A stretch of DNA of 64,000 bases from Hyphomicrobiales bacterium (lineage in GTDB: Bacteria > Pseudomonadota > Alphaproteobacteria > Rhizobiales > Beijerinckiaceae), in NCBI GenBank assembly GCA_017302635.1, contig JAFLCX010000002.1, positions 1 to 64,000 of the forward strand, read 5' to 3'. A model generated the notes under the pieces. That model was given only the letters and a program-made list of their open reading frames with translations, had not been told where the DNA came from and made no database searches. The translations under genes and the position numbers were made by a program. Shown piece after piece: positions 57,993 through 64,000 of this stretch. Within the stretch, counting starts at the first letter, position 1, and the number at the start of each line of letters is the position of its first letter.

Positions 57993-58606
57993 GGTGCTGG
58001 CTCGATCGTTGTGAGGGTTTCAATGTGGATGCCGATGGCAGCAACAAATGCGCCTTCCGGGTCTTCGGCAGCGAAGGCGTAGGGGTCGACCGTCACGGCT
58101 TCGTCGACGAGGATTGCGGCTCCGAAGGCAGCCTGCACCCCGGCCGCCTCTCCCGCTCCGAGAAAGATGGCGCGTGACTTTGGCTTGGCCGCGTAGAGAC
58201 GGGGGCGGACCTTGATGATGATCGCTGCCACCTGATCGAGCGGGGCCTCAATATGGATCGAGGCCGTGCCGCGCCGCCCCTGCGGCACGCGCTGCCACCA
58301 TTCGGTGATCGAGGCAGGAAGTCCGGCCGAAACGGCCGCGCCCTCCACCGCCGCGCGGGTGCCCTTGCGCCGGTGATAATCCGGGCTGTCGGCGATGGTC
58401 TGGCGCTTCTGGATTTCGTCCCAGGCATCGTCCCAGAAATCAACCGAGAGCGCGTAGGCCAGCACTGGCAGGAAGTCGGCCGGGCAGCGCCAGGCATCCC
58501 AGAGGGTCTCGATCGCCGCGGGATCGATCGCGCGCAGCGGTTCGAGCGCGGCTGCGAGCGCACGCTCCCGATGCCGGTGGTTGGACGGGACAAGGCTCGC
58601 GGTCAT
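57989..58606 (-). CDS. phage tail protein I (P2 gpI)
   Basis: 205 residues. gpI signature: ALAAALEPLRAIDPAAIETLWDAWRCPADFLPVLAYALSVDFWDDAWDE and HRRKGTRAAVEGAAVSAGL. Baseplate component linking gpJ to the fibres. Overlaps both neighbours (ATGA) in the V-W-J-I order. Confidence 0.93.
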   Translation of the reverse strand: MTASLVPSNHRHRERALAAALEPLRAIDPAAIETLWDAWRCPADFLPVLAYALSVDFWDDAWDEIQKRQTIADSPDYHRRKGTRAAVEGAAVSAGLPASITEWWQRVPQGRRGTASIHIEAPLDQVAAIIIKVRPRLYAAKPKSRAIFLGAGEAAGVQAAFGAAILVDEAVTVDPYAFAAEDPEGAFVAAIGIHIETLTTIEPAP

Positions 58607-59667
58607 CCGAGCGCACCCCCCACCGCCAAAGTATGCGTGATGGTGAGCGTCCCGAGTTTCGGTGCACGAAAGAGGTGCACCGTCAGTTCCGGAGCCAGAG
58701 GCACGAAGCTGTCGAGGCCCACGCCAGCCAGTGCGGATGCATTGTAGCCGGCAGCCGGTGCGTTCACGTCGCTGGCCGGAGATGTGACCGCGACTTCAAC
58801 GATGTTCGGGTCCCCGCCCGACGCCGCTGCAGCCAGCGTGTCGCGCGAGATGCGTCGGCCGACCAGCCAGACCGGGCCGGTCAGATTGTCGCCGATCCAG
58901 CGCAGTCGCCCCTCGCAATAGGCCCGCACGCGCGCTTCAGCGGCGGCCACGAGGGTGGCGGCGGACGCACCGGGCCTGATCTTGAGCTCGATCGCAACAT
59001 TGAACGCCAGTTCAACAGCGGCCTCGGTCACGACGAGATCGCCCATCGGCCGCAGATCGCGCCGGCTCAGCTGCGCCAGAACCGCAGCCAGCAGGTTGTT
59101 CAGCGTCTGGTTCATGCCGGGGCGCGGCAGAACAACCACGCGGATGCGAGGGGCGAGGGTGACACCCTCATCCTCGGAATAGGCCGCGACATCGAGCACA
59201 TCGCCCGAAGCCGAGAGAGCCCAGAAGAGATAGGCGCCCTCCGGCCCGCAGGTGCTCCAGCTCTCCGGCGACAGTGCGATGCGCGTCCGGAAGGTGTCAT
59301 CGTCCTCCATCACGGCCGAGACGCCCGGGCTCGCCGGCGTGATCACCCTGCGGGTCAGCCCTCGAAAATAGGTCATCGCGAGATGATCAAGCATCGCGCC
59401 GCGCGCGCCGGCCAAAGTCACCTGCTTGGTGCGGTCGTTCACATGACCGCGCAGGAGGCGTTCGAGCTCGGCCGCGACGCGCAGCTGCGCCACAATCGGC
59501 TCGTGTTCGAGAGCGAGCGTGTCGACCGGGGGACGATCGCCCCGGATCGCATCCCAGGCAGCCGTGAAGAGCTGCTTGTCGCGCAGCAGATAGGTCTCGA
59601 CCGTGAGCACTTCGAGAATATCAGGCAGCGGATAGGCCGAAAGGTCGATGGCTCCGAAGCGGGACAT
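58603..59667 (-). CDS. phage baseplate assembly protein J
   Basis: 354 residues from ATG 59667. Baseplate J family: ARGAMLDHLAMTYFRGLTRRVI, DDTFRTRIALSPESWSTCGPEGAYLFWALSASGDVLDVAAY, PGMNQTLNNLLAAVLAQLSRRDLRPMGDLVVTEAAVELAFNVAIEL (segments). Forms the wedge of the baseplate. Overlaps gpI stop and the gpW-like stop. Confidence 0.94.
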   Translation of the reverse strand: MSRFGAIDLSAYPLPDILEVLTVETYLLRDKQLFTAAWDAIRGDRPPVDTLALEHEPIVAQLRVAAELERLLRGHVNDRTKQVTLAGARGAMLDHLAMTYFRGLTRRVITPASPGVSAVMEDDDTFRTRIALSPESWSTCGPEGAYLFWALSASGDVLDVAAYSEDEGVTLAPRIRVVVLPRPGMNQTLNNLLAAVLAQLSRRDLRPMGDLVVTEAAVELAFNVAIELKIRPGASAATLVAAAEARVRAYCEGRLRWIGDNLTGPVWLVGRRISRDTLAAAASGGDPNIVEVAVTSPASDVNAPAAGYNASALAGVGLDSFVPLAPELTVHLFRAPKLGTLTITHTLAVGGALG

Positions 59668-60056
59668 CACGCCACCTCCCGAACCGGGATGGTGACGGCC
59701 TGCTTCACCGGCGCGCGGAAGTCACCGAGGTGGCCGTTGGGAAAGTAATCGCCGCCGATGACCAGACCGAGCTGGCCGGATGCGTTGCCGCCCGCGAGAT
59801 GGAGCGAGCGCAGCCGGAAGCCGGGCTCGCCCCAGTTGAGGTTCTGCGGCGACAGGGCATTGGCCACAGCGATGTAGGCGCGCAGCACGTTCTCGGCCGA
59901 CATGTTCTGATCCTGCAACTCCATCAGCTCGGAGCCGATGCGCCGACGCAGGACGAGAGAGCCCGGACGCGTTGTCAGCGCGCGCCGAATCCCCTGCTGG
60001 ACGTGATCCCAGCCGGTCAGAAGCTTTCCGCTCTCCTCGTCCATGCCGGCACGCAT
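59667..60056 (-). CDS. phage baseplate protein W (GPW/gp25 family)
   Basis: 129 residues. The GPW/gp25 motif is complete: TGWDHVQQGIRRALTTRPGSLVLRRRIGSELMELQDQNMS (segment, residues about 14-53), lysozyme-like wedge protein. ATG at 60056 lies one base after the preceding stop; MDEESGK four codons in is an alternative. Precedes gpJ. Confidence 0.92.
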   Translation of the reverse strand: MRAGMDEESGKLLTGWDHVQQGIRRALTTRPGSLVLRRRIGSELMELQDQNMSAENVLRAYIAVANALSPQNLNWGEPGFRLRSLHLAGGNASGQLGLVIGGDYFPNGHLGDFRAPVKQAVTIPVREVA

Positions 60057-60057
60057 G

Positions 60058-60255
60058 TCAGCGCGCTTTCTTGCCCGGCTCGGGCGGCTCGGGCGTTTTG
60101 GTCGTATCGGCTGGTGTCACCAGCTCGATATGTCCCCGTGCCAGATCGCCAAGGGCAGCGGCCTCGGTCAGATCGATCGTGCCGTCCTCGTTCACGCGGC
60201 GACCGGCGATCCATTCGATATCCTCGCGGGTGCGGCGATAGGTCTGCGTTTTCAT
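60058..60255 (-). CDS. small phage protein between gpV and gpW
   Basis: 65 residues from the ATG at 60255 with GGAGAG before it. Starts MKTQTYRRTREDIEWIAGRRVNEDG, has an acidic/hydrophobic middle (LTEAAALGDLARGHIEL) and a Pro/Lys-rich end. No family recognised. Confidence 0.6.
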   Translation of the reverse strand: MKTQTYRRTREDIEWIAGRRVNEDGTIDLTEAAALGDLARGHIELVTPADTTKTPEPPEPGKKAR

Positions 60256-60265
60256 CAATCTCTCC

Positions 60266-60832
60266 TCAGATGAGCATGCTGGAATTGCCGTCGACGGCGG
60301 TGTCGCCGGCGTCGTCGACACCGCCGACATAATGGGCAGGGCGGGAGCCACCTTCGGCCCTGAAGATGCCGATCATCTGCAGCTGCGCTGCGGTCAGCTC
60401 GAAGCCCTTGCCGTTGACGGTGATCCGGATCATCCCGTCTTTCATGGCGATCCGGGCATTGCCTTCCTGGATCACACGCGGGAAATCCGCGTCTCCCTCG
60501 GGCTCGCCACTGTCATCGACAGGGCCGTAAGGGAGTGCGCGAGAATGGCGGCCGATCTCGCCATTGGGGGAGAGCATCATCATCATCTGCCCCATGGCAG
60601 GGCGATTGCGCTCCTTGTGCCCCTCACCGGCCGATTCGGCGAGCCGGATGAGCGGCGAGCGGAAGGGCTTGCCGGTCGAGGGATCGGCCGCGTCAAATTC
60701 GAGGCGCACCTTGTCGCCCGAGCGCTCGACAACCTTGCCGATCAGCATGACGGATGCGAGCCGTCGGCGCGTATCCTCATGATCCGCCCGCAGGCCGCGT
60801 ATGAACTCGGCAATTTCTTCGGCCGCGCTCAT
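60266..60832 (-). CDS. phage baseplate assembly protein V (spike)
   Basis: 188 residues. gpV family: SVMLIGKVVERSGDKVRLEFD (OB-fold start), RNRPAMGQMMMMLSPNGEIGRHSRALPYGPVDDSGEP and IAMKDGMIRITVNGKGFELTA with a beta-helix-like end. Forms the membrane-piercing tip of the tail. Overlaps the preceding gene's stop. Confidence 0.9.
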   Translation of the reverse strand: MSAAEEIAEFIRGLRADHEDTRRRLASVMLIGKVVERSGDKVRLEFDAADPSTGKPFRSPLIRLAESAGEGHKERNRPAMGQMMMMLSPNGEIGRHSRALPYGPVDDSGEPEGDADFPRVIQEGNARIAMKDGMIRITVNGKGFELTAAQLQMIGIFRAEGGSRPAHYVGGVDDAGDTAVDGNSSMLI

Positions 60833-61428
60833 GGTGTGACCTCCGGCCAGCTGCTGATGATCGTCAGCTCGTCGGGTGTCAGCAGCGGCGCGAGAAGGTT
60901 CTCGAACGGTAGCGGATTGCCTTGCGATTGCGCGCCGGCTCCGACCTCGCCCTCAACGCCGCGCACCGCCGGCATGCCGGATGCCACGCGGAAGAGTGTT
61001 TGCCGGAAGCTGACGGCCGCGACCGACAGGCCCTTGGTCTCGAGAGCTCCCGACAGCACCGGGCGGGACTCGATATCGGAGACGCCGGAGCACATGGCCT
61101 GCCCGAAAGTCGTGTCGTCGAGAGCGGCCGCCAGGGCGATCACGCGGTCGATCACATCGACGTCGGCGCTCTTTCCCGGCGTGCCCCTGTTCGCGATCGC
61201 GATGACAAACCAGCACTCGGCGTCACGGCCGCCATCGTGGCTGGGCACGAGCCTGAAGCGAGGCAGAACGAGGAACGCGGCCGGCGACTTGAAGCTCGCG
61301 CGCTCGACATCCTCCGCGTCAAAGAGATCGAGCTGGCGACGGCAATCCGTCACCAGGGGCGCATTCGCGAGCTGAAGCGCCTTGACCCATGTCTCGATCG
61401 CATCGAGATGCGTGCCGACGCGGCTCAT
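60829..61428 (-). CDS. phage Gp37/DUF1834-like protein
   Basis: 199 residues. HLDAIETWVKALQLANAPLVTDCRRQLDLFDAEDVERASFKSPAAFLVLPRFRLVPS near the start and DAECWFVIAIANRG match the plan of Mu gp37-type neck/tail-completion proteins, which occur between the gpG-like and baseplate genes. Similarity is weak by eye and the family call is tentative. Confidence 0.55.
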   Translation of the reverse strand: MSRVGTHLDAIETWVKALQLANAPLVTDCRRQLDLFDAEDVERASFKSPAAFLVLPRFRLVPSHDGGRDAECWFVIAIANRGTPGKSADVDVIDRVIALAAALDDTTFGQAMCSGVSDIESRPVLSGALETKGLSVAAVSFRQTLFRVASGMPAVRGVEGEVGAGAQSQGNPLPFENLLAPLLTPDELTIISSWPEVTP

Positions 61429-61916
61429 CGCCCGCCTCCGAGTACACGGCGCAGGAACATCAAGACCGCATCGAGAATATCGTCGCCGTTCTCGCTGGAG
61501 ATCCCGAGATAGGGCCGGGGCGGGATCGTCACCTTGCGGGCGAAAATCGTGCGGTTGCCGACCCGGAACACCAGCCGCTTCGCCTGCTTCGGCGTGATGG
61601 TCGCGCCTCTTTGATGCACCCCGGCATAGATGAGGCCGGAGCCGACAATCGCGGTCTCGGCTGTCGCGGAATAATCACCCGAACGCGCGAGAGTTCCGCT
61701 GCGAAAGAGCGTCGATGTCCCGGCGCGATTCGGCTGCCAGGCCTTGCCATCCGGCCCGCGCTTCTCGCTGATGATGCGGCGACGGGTCTGCTCCTGGATC
61801 ATCCGCCCCAGGCCTTCGAGCAGGCTCTGGCCATCAATCGGGTCAAGGCGCGCGAGCGCGGCATCCACCGCCTCCAGACCTTCCAGCCGTGCATCGAGCG
61901 TGAAGAGGGCTGTCAT
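61425..61916 (-). CDS. phage virion morphogenesis protein (Mu gpG / P2 gpS type)
   Basis: 163 residues. Tail-completion family: LEGLGRMIQEQTRRRIISEKRGPDGKAWQPNRAGTSTLFRSGTLARSGDY (segment, about 33-82), IYAGVHQRGATITPKQAKRL and IPPRPYLGISSENGDDILDAV. The RPYLG signature and the Q-x-R-R-x-x-x-E start are typical. Needed to join heads and tails. Confidence 0.9.
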   Translation of the reverse strand: MTALFTLDARLEGLEAVDAALARLDPIDGQSLLEGLGRMIQEQTRRRIISEKRGPDGKAWQPNRAGTSTLFRSGTLARSGDYSATAETAIVGSGLIYAGVHQRGATITPKQAKRLVFRVGNRTIFARKVTIPPRPYLGISSENGDDILDAVLMFLRRVLGGGR

Positions 61917-62341
61917 GCATCCCTCCCGAACAGTCGCGGCCGCGCGCCAAAATAGGCTCCATCGGGCGAGCTCGCGCCATTGGGCCCGGTCTGTTCCTGT
62001 GACGAGACGGGCTCGGCCGCGCCGAGGCTGATCTTGCCCGAGCCGATGTTTTCGAGGATGCGGCGCGCGGCCTTGGCGCGCTCGCTGATCTCCTCGGTCA
62101 GGCGGTCATGCGTGATCGCGATACGATAGAAGGCGAGATCGATGAGAGCTGCTTTCAGCCCGTCCGGCACGATGGTGAGCGGCACGGAGACCTGCTTGCC
62201 GATATAGAGATCGGCCTCGCCGCAGGCATGCGCGATCGCCCGGTTGATGACGGTATCGGCGTTCATGCCATCCGGCACGAGCATCAGGAGGTTGTCCGTC
62301 CCGTAGATCGCCTCGATGTCGGCGCGCGCGATGTAGGTCAT
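61913..62341 (-). CDS. DUF1320 family head protein (Mu gp36)
   Basis: 142 residues. MTYIARADIEAIYGTDNLLMLVPDG and VINRAIAHACGEADLYIGKQVSVPLTIVPDGLKAALIDLAFYRI are the DUF1320 pattern; LTEEISERAKAARRILENIGSGKISLG follows. Head-tail connector component next to the major capsid gene in Mu-like phages. Overlaps the gpG-like start. Confidence 0.92.
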   Translation of the reverse strand: MTYIARADIEAIYGTDNLLMLVPDGMNADTVINRAIAHACGEADLYIGKQVSVPLTIVPDGLKAALIDLAFYRIAITHDRLTEEISERAKAARRILENIGSGKISLGAAEPVSSQEQTGPNGASSPDGAYFGARPRLFGRDA

Positions 62342-62454
62342 GCTGGCCTCCGAGGTTGAATGGGCGGGCGGCGGGCTTTGCCCCTACGGCCGTGGCCGTT
62401 CCCATTGGGTGCTGGAGGCCTCGCGAGCCGTGCCAGACCGCCCTGGGGTATTCG

Positions 62455-62691
62455 TTATCCCTGAGAGGAGGCTTCCGCTTCCGGCTCCACGTAGTCGCGG
62501 ATGACCAGAAGTGTGTCCGCCTTGAGTGCCTCGAACTTCTCCTTATCGAGATCCGCTTCGGTCAGATGCACCGGCTCCTTGCCGAACGAGAAACCGGCAC
62601 GGCGGCGCGGACCACCGGGAGCCGTGATCGTCACCACGTAGCGCGGCGCTTCGGTCTTGGTTTCTTCGGATTCGGTTTTCGACTTGGCCAT
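62455..62691 (-). CDS. Mu-like FluMu/HI1506-related small protein (gp35 position)
   Basis: 78 residues from ATG 62691. After an acidic Lys-rich lead comes the FluMu-type domain PGGPRRRAGFSFGKEPVHLTEADLDKEKFEALKADTLLVI, found just downstream of the capsid gene in Mu-like prophages. Function unknown. Confidence 0.75.
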   Translation of the reverse strand: MAKSKTESEETKTEAPRYVVTITAPGGPRRRAGFSFGKEPVHLTEADLDKEKFEALKADTLLVIRDYVEPEAEASSQG

Positions 62692-62784
62692 CAGGGCCTC
62701 CTTCAACGGGGTTTGAAACGTCCTTCAAGGAAGCCCCGGCACGCGAAACCGGCTCCGGGGCTCTGCTTCAAGGTCGCGGCCGGG

Positions 62785-63678
62785 TTACGCCAGCCAGGGC
62801 GAGGCGAGGCTGTCGACGAGGCCCTGCATGATGTTGCTGGCACCGCCATTTTTCATCTGCGCCTTCAGCAACTCGTCGGCCGTGAATTTCAAAGACGGGT
62901 GCACGACGAGGAGGTTTGGCAGCATCCCGAGTGGCCGGTCCTCGTCGCCCTTCAGCGTGGTCATCGCGGTGTAGGCCGCGCGCAGGTTGGCTTCGGTGAG
63001 ATCAGCCTTGGAGCCGAAGGCCATCTGCCAGAAGCCGAGGCCCACATTGCACCGGCTGTCGGTGCCGTAGACGTATTCATCCTTCATGAACACGCGATCG
63101 TCGGTCGGGTCATCCTTGGCCACAAACTGCGGCTTCTTGCGTTCCTGGAAGATCAAAGGCTTCAGCGCCCGGCGCGTGTCGAGCAGGAACCACGGCGCAC
63201 CGGAACCGGCCTGCACGTTCGAAACGGAGCGTTCGACGCCATCGGCTCCGACCACCGGATGATCGGTGTCGAAGAAGAACTGGCCGTCGTAGCACTGGCT
63301 CGCGAAGGCGTTCTTGAGCAGGCCGAAGACCAGCGTGTCGGGGTGCTCGGCAGCGGAGCGACCCATTTCCTGCATCATCGGCGCGTAGACGCCGAACTGG
63401 TCATCCTCGATTGCGGTTTTCGGGACGGAAACAGTCGACTCGAACCTGCGGTTCTTGATGCTGTAGCCGTGCTGCGCGAGGTTCTTGATCTGGCGTTCGC
63501 CGATCCATTCTCGCATGCCGGGGAAGGCTCCGAGCCAGGCATATTCCTCGGTGGCCGTCGCCGACGGAACAAGCGTGGCGACGCGGTTCCACATCGGCAC
63601 GACGCCTTCGAACCCGATCTGGAAATTGCCTTTGAAACCGGTGTTGAGCGTGGAGAGGCTATGTCGATTGATGATCAT
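62785..63678 (-). CDS. Mu-like major capsid protein (gpT)
   Basis: 297 residues. Major head subunit of Mu type: INRHSLSTLNTGFKGNFQIGFEGV, YAWLGAFPGMREWIGERQIKNLAQHGYSIKNRRFESTVSVPKTAIEDDQFGVYAPMMQEMG (segment, about 47-107), PDTLVFGLLKNAFASQCYDGQFFFDTDHPV and NLLVVHPSLKFTADELL. HK97-like fold. It marks the head module of the prophage. Confidence 0.96.
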   Translation of the reverse strand: MIINRHSLSTLNTGFKGNFQIGFEGVVPMWNRVATLVPSATATEEYAWLGAFPGMREWIGERQIKNLAQHGYSIKNRRFESTVSVPKTAIEDDQFGVYAPMMQEMGRSAAEHPDTLVFGLLKNAFASQCYDGQFFFDTDHPVVGADGVERSVSNVQAGSGAPWFLLDTRRALKPLIFQERKKPQFVAKDDPTDDRVFMKDEYVYGTDSRCNVGLGFWQMAFGSKADLTEANLRAAYTAMTTLKGDEDRPLGMLPNLLVVHPSLKFTADELLKAQMKNGGASNIMQGLVDSLASPWLA

Positions 63679-63737
63679 GAGACGGGGTCCTGTGCCTGCT
63701 GGGCGATGGACCGGGCGCTCCCCGCGCCCGGCGGGGA

Positions 63738-64000
63738 TTACATGAAGTCGACGTAGACGGTGTCGCCGTCGATCGCGAAGACCTTGCCCGCGACCGAGCG
63801 GGTGTTGGTGGCGGAAGTCTTGGCCACCGTCTCGTCGTCGACGACGAAGCAGTCCTTGCCGATATCGGCCGCGACCACGAGGTCATCCGACTTGTTCTTG
63901 AAGCCGAGGACACCACGCCGCACGCGGATGCGCTGCGCGTTGTCCGCGCCGCCCGTGTTGTCGACGGTCTGTTCGGCGCGGCCGATGGCGACAAGGCCGG
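63738..64000 (-). CDS. Mu-like capsid decoration/cement-like protein (5' end beyond window)
   Basis: 87 residues of the C-terminal part are in view and the frame is open at the right edge. GLVAIGRAEQTVDNTGGADNAQRIRVRRGVLGFKNKSDDLVVAADIGKDCFVVDDETVAKTSATNTRSVAGKVFAIDGDTVYVDFM has the beta-rich repeat of the small protein encoded just before gpT in Mu-like phages. Likely a capsid accessory protein. Confidence 0.75.
   Translation of the reverse strand, partial: GLVAIGRAEQTVDNTGGADNAQRIRVRRGVLGFKNKSDDLVVAADIGKDCFVVDDETVAKTSATNTRSVAGKVFAIDGDTVYVDFM

Larger units (their letters stand above)
45450..64000 (-). mobile_element. Mu-like transposable prophage with P2-like tail, right end (continues beyond window)
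   Basis: Starts with TGTA and two tandem 22-bp repeats at 45450 and runs past the right edge. All structural genes read right to left: Mu-type head genes (gpT, gp36, gpG-like) first, then a P2-type contractile tail (V, W, J, I, fibre, FI, FII, E/E', T, U, X, D), then a Dam-type methylase, fibre-like proteins and SRAP. No transposase, repressor, lysis or portal genes are in view; by Mu order they lie to the right. Genes appear intact, so the phage may be functional. Confidence 0.88.

Noticed and set aside
62342..62454. Possible gene or terminator in the gap after the DUF1320 gene
   Set aside because: Only an imperfect inverted repeat (GGCCTCC/GGAGGCC) without T run, and no start codon with a ribosome site.

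Overview
The window is chromosomal DNA from an alphaproteobacterium, most likely of the order Hyphomicrobiales (Rhizobiales). The evidence is the combination of the CtrA/SciP/ChpT cell-cycle phosphorelay, a fliF-fliG-fliH-fliN-flbD flagellar operon, EipA/DUF1134, a matA-matB malonate operon with a divergent MatR-type regulator, and a GC-rich composition with GANTC (CcrM) sites. Genus cannot be fixed from the sequence alone.

Layout. 0-5.4 kb: the end of a DUF2076 gene, malate synthase (aceB), three nearly identical Flp pilins, a CpaC-like pilus protein and two TadE/TadG pseudopilins, which together are part of a Tad pilus locus. 5.5-7.5 kb: tRNA-Met, a methyltransferase and mnmA. 7.7-23 kb: flagellar genes (fliK, flgD, sciP, then fliF-G-H-N-flbD, a small secreted protein, flhA, and later fliJ/fliI) with pdxA, a flippase-like membrane protein and an acetyltransferase between them. 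23.4-31.3 kb: ctrA, a VOC protein, and a chpT-cheA-cheW-cheY-cheB-cheR run on the minus strand. 31.3-34.6 kb: cysQ, a double-YHS protein, eipA, a coiled-coil membrane protein and a cold-shock gene. 34.7-45.4 kb: two metabolic islands. The first is a class V aminotransferase divergent from a large FAD/Fe-S 2-hydroxyacid dehydrogenase with its GntR regulator. The second is a malonate operon with its own GntR regulator, a Bug-type solute receptor and a DUF1989 protein.

From 45450 to the right edge lies one end of a transposable (Mu-like) prophage. Its head genes are Mu-like (gpT, gp36/DUF1320, gpG) and its tail genes follow phage P2 order (V, W, J, I, fibre, FI, FII, E/E', T, U, X, D). The genes read right to left, so the window holds the right (late) end. 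Two tandem 22-bp repeats starting with TGTA at 45450 look like transposase-binding terminal sites. Transposase and early genes should lie beyond 64000. A Dam-type methylase and an SOS-response-associated peptidase (SRAP) sit in the place that mom occupies in Mu.

Regulation readable in the sequence: CtrA boxes (TTAA-N7-TTAA type) lie before sciP, fliF and flhA. A 13-bp palindrome, GGCAA-N3-TTGCC, lies exactly 10 nt downstream of the CtrA box at both fliF and flhA, and a near-identical copy lies about 90 bp upstream of a sigma-54 promoter before fliK. The simplest reading is that this is the FlbD site, repressing CtrA-driven early genes and activating sigma-54 late genes, with SciP and CtrA closing the loop.
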